Assembly (NCBI GenBank): GCA_018110825.1
Contig: JAGBCL010000105.1
Location: 186,001 to 250,000 of the forward strand
DNA from: Oscillospiraceae bacterium
GTDB lineage: Bacteria; Bacillota; Clostridia; Oscillospirales; Ruminococcaceae
Reading direction: 5' to 3'
DNA: 64,000 nucleotides
The translations under genes and the position numbers were made by a program. The notes beneath the pieces are model-generated. The model did no database searches. It was not told the origin of the DNA and saw nothing but the letters and a program-made list of their open reading frames with translations. Below are positions 47,769 to 57,652 of the stretch, one piece after another; position 1 is the first letter of the stretch, and the number at the start of each line of letters is the position of its first letter.

Positions 47769-49175
47769 TTAAGATTTCTGCACGGGCAGAATAATTGTTA
47801 CCGTCGTGCCCACATTCTGTTCGCTTGTGATTTCAAGCTGTCCGCCATGCATAGCAATAATTTCATCTGCAACAGCAAGACCGATACCGCTTCCTCGGCG
47901 GGTATGATTTGCCTTGTAGAATTTGGTTTTGATTTTTGGCAGGTCATACTTGCTGATACCGCAGCCCGTATCGGATACGTCAATCCTGATATGGTCGCTG
48001 TCCTTCATACCTGCCTGAACGGAAACAAGACCGCCTTTGTCGGAATATTTTATAGCGTTGTCGATAACGTTGATGAAAACCTGCCTGATACGGTTTTTGT
48101 CGCCGCAGATAAACGGCAGCATATCAGGCTCGTCATAGACAACGGAAATACCTTCTTTTTTAGCTTTTTCGGTGTAAATAAGAACTGCGTCGCCGAGTTC
48201 TGCAAGAACGTCCATAGTTGCCTTGTTAAGGGAGAAGCGGCCGTTCTGCATACGGGAAAAGTCCAGCAATTCTTCAACCATTTCGGAAAGACGTTCACTT
48301 TCCGTAGTTATAACACGCATGCCTTTTGCAACAGTTTCAGCATCATCGGGCATAGTTCCGATAGTTTCCGCCCAACCCTTGATAGCTGTAAGCGGAGTGC
48401 GGAGTTCGTGTGAAACACTGGATATAAACTCGTTTTTCATCTGCTCGGAAAGAGCAAGCTCGCTTGCCATATGGTTGACCGTATCGCAAAGGTCACCGAT
48501 TTCGTCATCGTTCTTTTTGGTGATACGTACGGAAAAGTCACCCATTGCGTAACGTCTTGCGGTTGAGCCGATTTGCCGCACGGGAATAACAATTGACTTG
48601 ACAAAATATAGTCCCGAGAAGAACAGCATTGCAAGAATAGTCAGACAAATAGCTGAAAGGATGAAAGTAATGCTGTGGATATGCTTGTTTACAGCGTCAA
48701 GGGAGGAAACCATTCTTATTGCGGAGTAACCTGCATCATTTTTCGGAAGCAGGATACAGACAGCCATGATTTTCTCGCCGCTTGAAAGCCTGCCTGTGTG
48801 GTAGCCGCTTGAACCGCTTTCCACAGCAGCAGTATAGTCAACCATTTCGTCCAGACTTTCTTCGGGAACAAATCCTGAAGAGGTAAGTCCGACATTTCCT
48901 TTGCTGCTGACAATCATAAGCTCCATTTTATCTTTTTCCGACCAGTTTTCAACAGTGGCACGAACCTCTGCCGAAAAATTTGAAGCAGGGTCGTTATAGG
49001 AGCTTTGAAGAATATTTGAAACCATATTCATTCGTGAGGTAAGGTATTGTTTTGCGGAACTGTAGTAATAGCTGCGTACAAAAAGTGTACCCAGAACAAC
49101 CAGTATAAGCAGCATGATTGCAATTACGCCAAGGTTGTTTATGAGCCAGCGTCTTGTGATGTTGTTTTTCCGCAC
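47769..49175 (-). CDS. Sensor histidine kinase
   Basis: 468 residues. Membrane helices at about 14-35 and 168-190 flank an extracellular sensor; HAMP at about 190-245; phospho-acceptor ISSVSHELRTPLTAIKGW near 255; ATP-binding domain with NVIDNAIKYS (N box), DVSDTGCGI (G1) and GSGIGLAV (G2). Orthodox type. The response regulator gene lies 37 bases upstream, yqhQ downstream. Confidence 0.93.
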   Translation of the reverse strand: MRKNNITRRWLINNLGVIAIMLLILVVLGTLFVRSYYYSSAKQYLTSRMNMVSNILQSSYNDPASNFSAEVRATVENWSEKDKMELMIVSSKGNVGLTSSGFVPEESLDEMVDYTAAVESGSSGYHTGRLSSGEKIMAVCILLPKNDAGYSAIRMVSSLDAVNKHIHSITFILSAICLTILAMLFFSGLYFVKSIVIPVRQIGSTARRYAMGDFSVRITKKNDDEIGDLCDTVNHMASELALSEQMKNEFISSVSHELRTPLTAIKGWAETIGTMPDDAETVAKGMRVITTESERLSEMVEELLDFSRMQNGRFSLNKATMDVLAELGDAVLIYTEKAKKEGISVVYDEPDMLPFICGDKNRIRQVFINVIDNAIKYSDKGGLVSVQAGMKDSDHIRIDVSDTGCGISKYDLPKIKTKFYKANHTRRGSGIGLAVADEIIAMHGGQLEITSEQNVGTTVTIILPVQKS

Positions 49176-49212
49176 GGTAACCCTCCTCTCTTATTTTATA
49201 ATGAATTCAGAA

Positions 49213-49923
49213 TCAGGAGTCACCCTTTACCGACCATTTGTAACCGAATCCCCAGATTGTGGAGATGTATTTCGGATTGGAAGGTTCATCCTCGATTTTC
49301 ATTCTGATACGGCGGATATTTACATCAACGATTTTATCATCGCCGTAATAATTTTCGCCCCAGATGTGAGTGAGAATGGAATTTCTGTCAAGAGCAGTTT
49401 CCTGATTGTTGAGGAAATATTCCATAATCTGATATTCAACCTGTGTAAGGTCAATAGGTGTTCCGTTTTTGGAAACAGTTCTGCTTTTGAGATTGAGCAC
49501 AAAAGGACCCGACTCGATAGTTGAAGCAGTATCCTCTTCGCGCACAACGCTCATGCTTACTCTGCGGTAGATAGCGTCAATTCTCGCAGTAAGCTCAGAA
49601 GGGGAGAAAGGTTTTGTTATGTAGTCATCAGCGCCAAGCATAAGACCGCTTACCTTGTCCATTTCCTGAGTCTTTGCGGAAAGCATAATAATGCCGATAG
49701 TGCTGCTCTTTTTGCGGAGAGCTTTGCACACCTGGAAACCGTCAATACCTGGCATCATAATATCCAGCAAGGCAATATCAAAGTTGCCGTGTTCCTGTTC
49801 AAAAACTCTGAGAGCCTCCTCGCCGCAGTTGACATCCACGACCTCATATCCTGCACGTTTAAGATTGATAACAACAAAATCGCGGATTACGTCCTCATCC
49901 TCGCAAACAAGTATACGTTTCAT
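49213..49923 (-). CDS. OmpR-family response regulator
   Basis: 236 residues: receiver domain with CEDED (8-12), phospho-acceptor in ALLDIMMPGIDGF (Asp near 55) and KPFSPSEL lysine, followed by a winged-helix DNA-binding domain (LTQVEYQIMEYFLNNQETAL, VDVNIRRIRMKIED, GFGYKW). Partner of the kinase encoded next. Its targets are not shown; the adjacent lipoprotein gene at 49959 is a candidate. Confidence 0.94.
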   Translation of the reverse strand: MKRILVCEDEDVIRDFVVINLKRAGYEVVDVNCGEEALRVFEQEHGNFDIALLDIMMPGIDGFQVCKALRKKSSTIGIIMLSAKTQEMDKVSGLMLGADDYITKPFSPSELTARIDAIYRRVSMSVVREEDTASTIESGPFVLNLKSRTVSKNGTPIDLTQVEYQIMEYFLNNQETALDRNSILTHIWGENYYGDDKIVDVNIRRIRMKIEDEPSNPKYISTIWGFGYKWSVKGDS

Positions 49924-49958
49924 AAAATCATTCCTTTCTGTATTTGAAGCAAATGCTG

Positions 49959-51284
49959 TTACTTAGCTAAAATAAAGAAGCTGTTGCTGATTTCCGTACC
50001 GGTCAGAATAAGCGGCTCGTTGGAAATAGCGGGACATTTCACAAGATAATTGGTATTATTGTTGCTTTTGACAAGTATATATCCTTCATCGAGCAGTGCA
50101 TCAGTTTCTTCATCCGAAGCAACTGCAATACGCATAAGCTCGGTTGTACTGTTATCAAGGTCGATATGGTATTTGTAAAAAACAATCTCGCCTGTTACGT
50201 TGTCAGGCTTGGCAGTTACCACGCCGCCGTCCCATCGGCTTGGGAGAATAAAGCAGTAACCGTCTGAAACATTATAGTAACTTGAATATTTTTTGGTAAT
50301 GTTGTAATTATCCAGCACCATCCATTCAGCACTGTAAAGTTTTATTCCCGGAGTTGTTTCACTGTAGCCCGGGAAAAGGGTAAGTATCGGAATTTCTATG
50401 ATACCGTCCAGGTCAATATCAGTGCAAGGGTATCCCGTCTGGCGGAGGGTCTGCTCAATCATGGCAGATTCGCCGAGATAAAGCGGATTTCGCAGCTGAC
50501 CGTTTACCGAATAGATAATTTCCGTAGAAAGCTTGCCGTTTGAAAGCCCGTCGATAAAAATTGCAGGAGTACCGCTTCCCACGTATCCTGACGCAATGTT
50601 GACGAAGTCTGTGGTGCTGTCACTCAGTGCAACGTTTGAGGTTTCAACAATTTTTCCATCATCATTTACAGAGACAAGACCTACGGAAGCTTTTTTCAGG
50701 TGGTTGTTCGGACGGATAAGAACCAGTTCGTTCCTGTTATCACGTTCAAGGTCTGAAATGAACATCGTGCTATAGATGTCGGTATATTCAGGAATAAGCA
50801 TTCCGTCGCTGTAGCTGTAGACTTTTACGGATTTTTCGCCTGAAAGAAGAGTATAGCCGATGATAATTCTTGTCCTGGAGCTGTTTCCGATTTCAGAGAA
50901 GAATATACGGTCTATCTCAGTTCCCATACCTGAATGGTCATAAACGCTTGTCCATTTTCCGTCACGTCTGTCAATCACATTTACGCGGACATTCGCGCCG
51001 TCCTTGGTCTCGCCGTTCTTTTCATAGAAAACGATAGCTTCATTGTCAGGTTCATCATCAATATTGGCAAAAAGAAAAGCCGAACGGAAATCTCCGCTTC
51101 TCGGATATTGAAGTCGTATATCATTTCCGACTGATTTGACCAGTGCATCATAGACAGCGGATTGTTCCTCAGAAAGCTTCGGCGGAGTAAGAAGCATGTC
51201 AACCGAACCGCCTGCCGAGCAGCCCGAAAGAGTGAAAGCCGTTCCCAGCGCAAGAAGCTTCATCAGTATTTTATTTTGCCGCAA
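49959..51284 (-). CDS. Lipoprotein with beta-propeller-like repeats
   Basis: 441 residues if read from the TTG at 51284, seven bases after GGAAGTG; the longer frame upstream has no ribosome binding site. Signal peptide with lipobox LSGC. Repeats with acidic turns, such as FANIDDEPDNEAIVFYE, FISDLERDNRNELVLIR and CTDIDLDGIIEIPILTL, look like FG-GAP/VCBS propeller blades. No family assigned. It precedes the two-component genes by 36 bases, so it may be sensed or co-regulated. Confidence 0.72.
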   Translation of the reverse strand: MRQNKILMKLLALGTAFTLSGCSAGGSVDMLLTPPKLSEEQSAVYDALVKSVGNDIRLQYPRSGDFRSAFLFANIDDEPDNEAIVFYEKNGETKDGANVRVNVIDRRDGKWTSVYDHSGMGTEIDRIFFSEIGNSSRTRIIIGYTLLSGEKSVKVYSYSDGMLIPEYTDIYSTMFISDLERDNRNELVLIRPNNHLKKASVGLVSVNDDGKIVETSNVALSDSTTDFVNIASGYVGSGTPAIFIDGLSNGKLSTEIIYSVNGQLRNPLYLGESAMIEQTLRQTGYPCTDIDLDGIIEIPILTLFPGYSETTPGIKLYSAEWMVLDNYNITKKYSSYYNVSDGYCFILPSRWDGGVVTAKPDNVTGEIVFYKYHIDLDNSTTELMRIAVASDEETDALLDEGYILVKSNNNTNYLVKCPAISNEPLILTGTEISNSFFILAK

Positions 51285-51351
51285 CGTTTTCACTTCCTTC
51301 TGCAAAAATGGGGCTATGAGTGTTTTCCACATCCCATGCCCCATATGATTT

Positions 51352-52374
51352 TTATACTTGGTCGTTAATATCGGACATACCCTTTGATGACATTGTTGTC
51401 TTAGTCCAACGGCGCTTACCTGTGAGGTTAAGCTTAGGCATTACTCTGTAAACGTAAGTACTCCAGAAAACTGCAATGAGTGCAATTGTTACAACTGCAA
51501 TACCGATATCTGAAACAGCAGGAGAAGCCATACCGTCGATTTTGGTGTAGTCCTGTGCAAAATACATGATATATCTTGGAATTACGGAAACCGCAGCAAA
51601 AATTGAAGCAGCGTATCCGAAAATACACATCCAGAAACGGGAATGTTTCTTTTCCCAGCCGCCGAAGAATCTTGCAGCGCAGAGGAAGAACATTGAAGAA
51701 GTCATAGCTGTGAAAAGAATGAGTATCTTTTCAGAATAAAGACCTACAAGCTGATTTTCGGAAAACATAGCAAAAACTTCAAGAAGCTTCCAGATAGGGA
51801 AGAACATCATAAATACGCAGTTGCCCCTTGAAATGCCTTCGCCCTTCATAATGTTTGTGCCCGTAGAAATCAGTGTAACAATAGTAATAAGCTCAACAGC
51901 GAAAAGAACCCAGTCCATAAGCGGCACACCCGCAAAGATGAATACAGGATTGTCTTCTGTGGAAATAGCGAGGTTTGCTTCAGCAATAGCAGAGAATTTC
52001 ATAAAAATCTCAAATGCAATCAGAAGAGCCATAATGAACAGAGCCGCACCTGCATGAGGAGAAATCTTCTTGTTCAATCTGTCAGCACGCAGACGCATAG
52101 GGTTGATGAGAATACAGGACTTGATAGCCTTGTCACGGGACTTGCCGAAAATCATTACTGCAAAAATAAGTGCAAATCCGATTAACAGCGCCCAGAATGT
52201 GTAATTCTTGGACAGTGACGGGTCAATGTACTTGCCCATAGCAAAATCCATATTTGTATTAAGCTGAATTGTTCTTGCAGCTACTGCGCCGACAAGTGTA
52301 ATAGCATATGCAACCAGAGAGAGTTTCTTATCAAGGATTACCTTTGAAGCCTTATATGGTTTTTTTTCTTTCAT
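51352..52374 (-). CDS. Multi-spanning membrane protein of unknown function
   Basis: 340 residues, eight or more hydrophobic helices after a basic N-terminus (MKEKKPYKASKVILDKK). Segments such as NYTFWALLIGFALIFAVMIF and DWVLFAVELITIVTLISTGT are plain transmembrane helices; no catalytic motif seen. It lies 68 bases upstream of the lipoprotein gene, probably the same transcript, between citrate synthase and the two-component system. Confidence 0.75.
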   Translation of the reverse strand: MKEKKPYKASKVILDKKLSLVAYAITLVGAVAARTIQLNTNMDFAMGKYIDPSLSKNYTFWALLIGFALIFAVMIFGKSRDKAIKSCILINPMRLRADRLNKKISPHAGAALFIMALLIAFEIFMKFSAIAEANLAISTEDNPVFIFAGVPLMDWVLFAVELITIVTLISTGTNIMKGEGISRGNCVFMMFFPIWKLLEVFAMFSENQLVGLYSEKILILFTAMTSSMFFLCAARFFGGWEKKHSRFWMCIFGYAASIFAAVSVIPRYIMYFAQDYTKIDGMASPAVSDIGIAVVTIALIAVFWSTYVYRVMPKLNLTGKRRWTKTTMSSKGMSDINDQV

Positions 52375-52426
52375 TGCCGCTTTCCCCTTATCTAAAATTT
52401 ACTTTTAAAGAATTGCTGTGTTAACA

Positions 52427-53788
52427 TTATTTACGTTCTTCAATAGGGATATACTTGCGTCTTTTAGCTATAGCCTTGTAAGCAGGACGGATAATTCTCT
52501 TGCCGTTGAGAAGTTCCTCAATACGGTGAGCAGACCAGCCTGCAATTCTTGAAATAGCAAAAAGAGGCGTATTGAGCTCAACAGGAATTTTCAGCATTCT
52601 GTAAACCAGACCTGAATACATATCAACGTTTGCGCACATTGCCTTTGTATTATTCTTAACCTCGGCAAAAACCTGCGGAGTAAGTCTTTCAACAGCGTCA
52701 AGAAGCATGAATTCTTTCTCGAATTCAGTGCCTTCAGCGAGCTTCATGGCATGCTCCTTGAGAATAATTGCTCTCGGGTCGGAAAGTGTGTAAACAGCGT
52801 GGCCCATACCGTAAACAAGGCCTGTGCCGTCGCCTGCCTTGCAGCGGATAACATCGGCAAGATAATCTCTTATCTCGTTGTCATCATTCCAGTTGCTGAT
52901 ATTTTCCTTGAATTCTTCAAGCTGATTGATAACCTTGAAGTTAGCACCGCCGTGTCTGTGACCCTTCAATGAACCGATTGCTCCCGCATAAGCGGAATAA
53001 GCGTCTGTACCTGAAGAAGTAAGTGTACGGCAGGTAAATGTGGAGTTGTTACCGCCGCCGTGTTCCGCGTGAATGATAAGCATAAGGTCGAGAAGTCTGG
53101 CTTCTTCCTCTGTATATTTTCTGTCAGGACGGAGTGTTGAGAGAACGGTCTGTGCTGTACATTCATCAGGGTTAAGAGGGTGCATATAGAGGCTTTCATG
53201 GTCGAAAACCCTGCGTTTAATCTGATAAGCGTCAACCATAGCGGAAGGAAGTCTTGCAATAATTGAAATTGCACGGAGAATTTCCATTTCGATTGACTGG
53301 TCCTCAGGATTATCTTCATAGGAATAAAGAGCGAGAACGGAACGAGCCATCTTATTCATTATATTCCTTGAAGGAGCCTTAAATATCATATCCTCGGAAA
53401 AATACGGAGGAAGCTCTCTGAATTTAAAGAGCATCTCGTTGAAGCCCATAAGCTGTTCCTCGGTAGGAAGCTGACCGAAAAGAAGCAGGTAAACAGTTTC
53501 CTCAAAGCCGAAGCGGCCTTTTTTCGTGGTGTTTTCAACTATATCATTAATGCTGTAGCCTCTGTAGATAAGTTCGCCCTCTACAGGTTCACGTTCACCC
53601 TCGTTGAAAACGTAGCCGTGAACGTTACAGATATTTGTAATACCTGCCATAACGCCGCTGCCGTCGCTGTTTCTCAGACCGCGTTTTACCTGATATTTTT
53701 CATAAAGCGACGGGTCGATGGTGTTATTTTTTTCAAACTCATCGCATAAGCTTTTAAAGACATCTTTATTATAATCAATATTGTTCAA
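52427..53788 (-). CDS. gltA: Citrate synthase
   Basis: 453 residues; condenses acetyl-CoA and oxaloacetate. Catalytic histidines are in IIHAEHGGGNNSTF and GTGLVYGMGHAVYT, the aspartate in the C-terminal region with NVDMYSGLVYRMLKIP. GSLKGHRHGGANFKV is the typical motif before the second His. The long N-terminal extension (about 60 residues) fits the clostridial-type enzymes; 2-methylcitrate synthase cannot be excluded. No other TCA genes nearby. Confidence 0.93.
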   Translation of the reverse strand: MNNIDYNKDVFKSLCDEFEKNNTIDPSLYEKYQVKRGLRNSDGSGVMAGITNICNVHGYVFNEGEREPVEGELIYRGYSINDIVENTTKKGRFGFEETVYLLLFGQLPTEEQLMGFNEMLFKFRELPPYFSEDMIFKAPSRNIMNKMARSVLALYSYEDNPEDQSIEMEILRAISIIARLPSAMVDAYQIKRRVFDHESLYMHPLNPDECTAQTVLSTLRPDRKYTEEEARLLDLMLIIHAEHGGGNNSTFTCRTLTSSGTDAYSAYAGAIGSLKGHRHGGANFKVINQLEEFKENISNWNDDNEIRDYLADVIRCKAGDGTGLVYGMGHAVYTLSDPRAIILKEHAMKLAEGTEFEKEFMLLDAVERLTPQVFAEVKNNTKAMCANVDMYSGLVYRMLKIPVELNTPLFAISRIAGWSAHRIEELLNGKRIIRPAYKAIAKRRKYIPIEERK

Positions 53789-53904
53789 TTTTTGCTACTC
53801 TCCCATTATCATTTCATATACATTACTATTTTACAACACCGTGAACAACTTGTCAAGAATTTTATTTAATAATACACAAAAACACAAAACGGAGGAATGT
53901 TACT

Positions 53905-54924
53905 ATGAAAGATTTGTTGAAAATTGCGGTTGTTTTTGCTATACTGCTTCTTGCGATACCAATGATAACCTTTTTCAGACCCGAACAAAGCATTTCTACA
54001 AAAACAGCGGAGGTTCCCGAAGAGGCGGCAGAAAGTACGCAAACGGAATATACTGAGCCTGATGCGGGAGAGGACGTGCTTAAGGTACTGGATTTTACCA
54101 GCGGACAAGTTTACGAGCTGACGATGAGGGATTATGTAATCGGGGCGGTGCTTGCGGAGATGCCTGCCTCATATCACGAGGAAGCACTGAAGGCTCAGGC
54201 TGTTGCAGCAAGAACCTACGCTGTACGTCAGCGTGAAAAGCAGCGTCTTAATTCTGATGAACTGCTGATGGGTGCTGACATTTCCAATGACAGCACCAAA
54301 TATCAGGCATATTTTACTCCCGAACAGGCAAAAGCTTTCTATGGCGACAGTTATGAGGTATACTATAACATAATAGCTGAAGCTGTTGACGCAACGGAAA
54401 ACGAAGTGCTTGTATACAATGGAGAACCGATTGTTGCAGCATTTCATTCAACTTCAGGGGGAAGAACGGAAAGTGCCGAAGCAGTATGGGGAAGTGCCGT
54501 TGAATATCTTGTTCCCGTGGAAAGTATTGCTGATGAAAAATCTCCGTCGTACCTTGACGAAAAAATTTTTACCGAAGAAGAATTTTCTGAAATAATCAAA
54601 GCGGAATATTCCGATGCACAGTTCAGCGAATCTCCTGATAAATGGGTTATTGTCGGAGACAGAAGCACATCGGGAACAGTCCTTGAGCTTTCGGCGGGCG
54701 GGGAAGTGCTGAAAGGAACTGAATTCAGACAGCTTTTCAGTCTCAAATCCGCAAATTTCACAATTGAATATGCCGACGGAATTTTCACTGTCACAACCAA
54801 AGGCAACGGTCACGGTGTCGGCATGAGTCAGTACGGTGCAAATGCCATGGCAAATGACGGTGCAGATTATAGAGAAATCCTGCTTCATTATTATACGGGG
54901 GCGGAAATTGCCGTACAGATGTAA
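53905..54924 (+). CDS. spoIID: SpoIID/LytB-type peptidoglycan lytic transglycosylase
   Basis: 339 residues. N-terminal membrane anchor (LLKIAVVFAILLLAIPMITF), then a SpoIID domain: YVIGAVLAEMPASYHEEALK contains the catalytic Glu, AQAVAARTYAVRQ follows, then YNGEPIVAAFHSTSGGRTES with conserved Ser/His, and the C-terminal GNGHGVGMSQYGANAMA. SpoIID removes peptide-free glycan during engulfment, suggesting spore capacity, though homologues occur in non-sporulating relatives. Confidence 0.9.
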   Translation: MKDLLKIAVVFAILLLAIPMITFFRPEQSISTKTAEVPEEAAESTQTEYTEPDAGEDVLKVLDFTSGQVYELTMRDYVIGAVLAEMPASYHEEALKAQAVAARTYAVRQREKQRLNSDELLMGADISNDSTKYQAYFTPEQAKAFYGDSYEVYYNIIAEAVDATENEVLVYNGEPIVAAFHSTSGGRTESAEAVWGSAVEYLVPVESIADEKSPSYLDEKIFTEEEFSEIIKAEYSDAQFSESPDKWVIVGDRSTSGTVLELSAGGEVLKGTEFRQLFSLKSANFTIEYADGIFTVTTKGNGHGVGMSQYGANAMANDGADYREILLHYYTGAEIAVQM

Positions 54925-54957
54925 AAAACGCTTCTGCAAAAACAGAAGCGTTTTAAA
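54925..54957. terminator. Bidirectional terminator between spoIID-like and metal ATPase genes
   Basis: AAAACGCTTCTG-CAAAAA-CAGAAGCGTTTT stem (54925-54954 approx.), shared by convergent genes. Confidence 0.88.
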
Positions 54958-54958
54958 A

Positions 54959-57031
54959 TTATATTTTCTTAGCACGCATTGCGTTTGCAACCGCAATAAG
55001 GCACACGCCGACGTCAGCAAAAACCGCCGCCCACATTGTAGCAAGTCCCAGCGCAGAAAGTACAAGCACCGCCGCCTTTACCGCAAGGGAGAAAACAATG
55101 TTCTGAATGACAATTCCTTTGGTTTTTCGGGAGAACTTTATCGCCTCCATAAGCTTTGACGGCTCGTCGGTCATTATTACCGCATCAGCCGCTTCGATTG
55201 CCGCATCTGAGCCGATACCGCCCATTGCAACACCTGCGTCAGCACGCATAAGCACGGGCGCGTCGTTTATTCCGTCGCCAACAAAAATTGTCTTTTTCCC
55301 GTTTGAATTTTCAATAAGCTTTTCAATTGCCGCAACCTTTCCGTCAGGTAGTAATTCAGCGTGCCACTTATCAACACCAAGTTTTTCAGCGGTAATTTCA
55401 GCGGCGGCTTTTCTGTCGCCCGTAAGCATTACTGTTTTTATACCAGCCTTTTTCAGTTCGGTAACCGCCTTTTCTGCGTCAGACTTCACGCTGTCGGCAA
55501 TTTCAATTGCACCAATGTAAACGCCGTTTTCAGCAACGTACACAAGCGTACCTGCGGACTGAATTTCAGGTGCATCCGCAACTCCCTGTTCTTCAAGAAG
55601 AAGTCTGTTTCCTGCGAGGATTGTTCTTCCGTCAGAAACAGCGGAAACACCTCTGCCTGCGATTTCTGTTATCTCTGCCTTTTCAGCCTTGCCGCTGAAC
55701 TTACGCATTACAGCCATTGCCGCAGGGTGTGTAGAAGCCTGTTCAGCAACTGCCGCAAGGGACAGAAGCTGTTCCTCACTATATTTTTCGGGCATAACCC
55801 TTGTTACCTCAAAGCTTCCGTCAGTAAGTGTACCCGTCTTGTCGAAAACAACCGTACCGCAATCGGCAAGCTGTTCCATCACAACGCCGCCCTTGATGAG
55901 TATGCCTCTTGCGGAAGCACCGCCGATACCGCCGAAAAAGCTGAGGGGCACGGAGATTACAAGTGCACACGGGCAGGATACTACAAGGAAGTTGAGTGCA
56001 TTATATACATACTGAGAATTGAAGCCGTTTATCAGGCTCGGAACAACCGCAAGAAGCACCGCCGCAATTACCACGCAGGGAGTATACCAACGTGCAAAAC
56101 GGGTGATGAACTGCTCGGATTTTGCTTTTTTGGCGGAAGCATTTTCTACAAGTTCAAGGATTTTTGTAACCGTAGACTCGCCGAATTTCTTTTCAACTCT
56201 TGCTTCAACAAGTCCCGTAAGGTTTACACAGCCGCTCATAAGGCTGTCTCCCTCATTTGCTTCACGGGGTACGCTTTCGCCTGTCAGTGCGGAAGTATCA
56301 ACTGTTGTTCTTCCCGAAATTATGGTGCAATCGAGAGGAATTTTTTCGCCCGCTCTGATGACGATTGTGTCGCCCACCTTTACAAGCTCGGGAGCAACCT
56401 GTTCAATGCTGTCGCCCTGCTTTACATTTGCAACATCAGGACGGATATCCATAAGCGAGGAAATACTCTTGCGTGAGCGACGCACGGCGATACTCTGAAA
56501 CAGCTCACCAAGCTGATATAAAATCATTACCACAACACCCTCGTGATACTCTCCGATACAGAATGCACCGAGAGTTGCCGCCGTCATAAGGAAGCACTCG
56601 TCAAAGGGTCTGCCCTTGATGATGTTCTTTCCCGCTGTTATAAGGACATTGAGTCCCACAATGAAGTATGCCGCAAGGAAAATCCACAGGGCATAAGCAT
56701 TGTCGTGAAAAACAAGTCCCGCAATAAAAAGCACAACTGCAATTCCTATTTTCAGCACTTCTCTTTTAAGGTCGGAAGCATCCTCATCCTGCTCGTGATG
56801 AACTTCGTTGTCAGCAAGCACAACCTCAACATCGGGTTCAAGCTCAGCGGTGATTTTTTTTACCTCACGGATTACCGCCTCGTCGCTTCCGTCAGCAATT
56901 TCAAGGCTCAGCTTCTTTGCCATAAAATTCATTTCAGCTGTTTTTACGAAAGGATTTTTTTCACTTGCGCTGCGGATTTTTTCTGCACAGTTTGCGCAGT
57001 CAAGTCCTTTTATATATAATGTGATTTTCAT
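54959..57031 (-). CDS. Heavy-metal P1B-type ATPase (Zn/Cd-type efflux)
   Basis: 690 residues. HMA domain with metal-binding DCANC (C12, C15); a His/Asp-rich linker (NEVHHEQDEDASD, about 75-87); phosphatase motif TGES (250-253); transmembrane metal site CPC (353-355); phosphorylation site DKTGTLT (D397); hinge GDGINDAP near 600. CPC with the acidic N-terminal domain suggests Zn/Cd/Pb export (ZntA/CadA group). Last gene of the ArsR-methyltransferase-ATPase operon, four bases after the previous stop. Confidence 0.94.
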   Translation of the reverse strand: MKITLYIKGLDCANCAEKIRSASEKNPFVKTAEMNFMAKKLSLEIADGSDEAVIREVKKITAELEPDVEVVLADNEVHHEQDEDASDLKREVLKIGIAVVLFIAGLVFHDNAYALWIFLAAYFIVGLNVLITAGKNIIKGRPFDECFLMTAATLGAFCIGEYHEGVVVMILYQLGELFQSIAVRRSRKSISSLMDIRPDVANVKQGDSIEQVAPELVKVGDTIVIRAGEKIPLDCTIISGRTTVDTSALTGESVPREANEGDSLMSGCVNLTGLVEARVEKKFGESTVTKILELVENASAKKAKSEQFITRFARWYTPCVVIAAVLLAVVPSLINGFNSQYVYNALNFLVVSCPCALVISVPLSFFGGIGGASARGILIKGGVVMEQLADCGTVVFDKTGTLTDGSFEVTRVMPEKYSEEQLLSLAAVAEQASTHPAAMAVMRKFSGKAEKAEITEIAGRGVSAVSDGRTILAGNRLLLEEQGVADAPEIQSAGTLVYVAENGVYIGAIEIADSVKSDAEKAVTELKKAGIKTVMLTGDRKAAAEITAEKLGVDKWHAELLPDGKVAAIEKLIENSNGKKTIFVGDGINDAPVLMRADAGVAMGGIGSDAAIEAADAVIMTDEPSKLMEAIKFSRKTKGIVIQNIVFSLAVKAAVLVLSALGLATMWAAVFADVGVCLIAVANAMRAKKI

Positions 57032-57035
57032 ATCA

Positions 57036-57638
57036 TTACCTCTTTTTCATTACTGCAAATGCCAGTGGGATTATTCCATCAACAAACGTAACCTTCACAG
57101 GCCCAAGCTTGCAGTCGTTGAGCATTTTGCTGTAGCTTTCCACTGTAAAATCGGAAGCGGGATTGAATCCGAATTTCTTGTAAAAATCAAGCAGTGCCTT
57201 TGTTCCTGCATTCTTATGCACAAAGGTCGGAAGAATAAGTTTGCCGCCTTTTTTCGTTACACGGTAAAGCTCCTTAACCGCTTCTTCGGGATTGTCGATA
57301 AGGTGAAGCACGTTGCCCGCCATAACTATATCGTAGGTTTCATCCTTGTCGGACATATGGAAAATATCACGTTCTTCAAAGGTGATGTTTTCAATTCCAA
57401 GCTTTGTGCACTTCTTTCTTGCCTGTTCAAGCATTGCAAAGGACAAGTCAGTGCATACAACGCTTTCCGCCTTTTCAGCAGCGGTAATGGAAAGTTCTCC
57501 CGTACCAGCTGCACAGTCAAGCACCTTTGCTCCCTCAGGCACAATCTGTTTTACTCCGCGGAGCATTGCCTTGTAGACTTTGCTGTTGAGCGATTCGGTA
57601 ATATCGTAAATTTTGGCAACCTTATCCCAGAAACTCAT
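57036..57638 (-). CDS. SAM-dependent methyltransferase of the metal operon
   Basis: 200 residues, class I methyltransferase related to UbiE: VLDCAAGTGELSITAAEKAE (motif I), CTDLSFAMLEQAR, YDIVMAGNVLHLIDNPEEAV and RVTKKGGKLILPTFV. Substrate unknown; placement between ArsR and metal ATPase suggests a metal or metalloid methyltransferase or a moonlighting housekeeping role, but it lacks obvious extra cysteines. Start at 57638, eight bases after AGGAG. Confidence 0.85.
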   Translation of the reverse strand: MSFWDKVAKIYDITESLNSKVYKAMLRGVKQIVPEGAKVLDCAAGTGELSITAAEKAESVVCTDLSFAMLEQARKKCTKLGIENITFEERDIFHMSDKDETYDIVMAGNVLHLIDNPEEAVKELYRVTKKGGKLILPTFVHKNAGTKALLDFYKKFGFNPASDFTVESYSKMLNDCKLGPVKVTFVDGIIPLAFAVMKKR

Positions 57639-57652
57639 AATCGTTGCTCCTT

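Noticed and set aside
55361-56476. 371-residue plus-strand open frame
   Set aside because: Shadow of the metal P-type ATPase on the other strand; cysteine-rich composition is an artefact of that gene's codon use.
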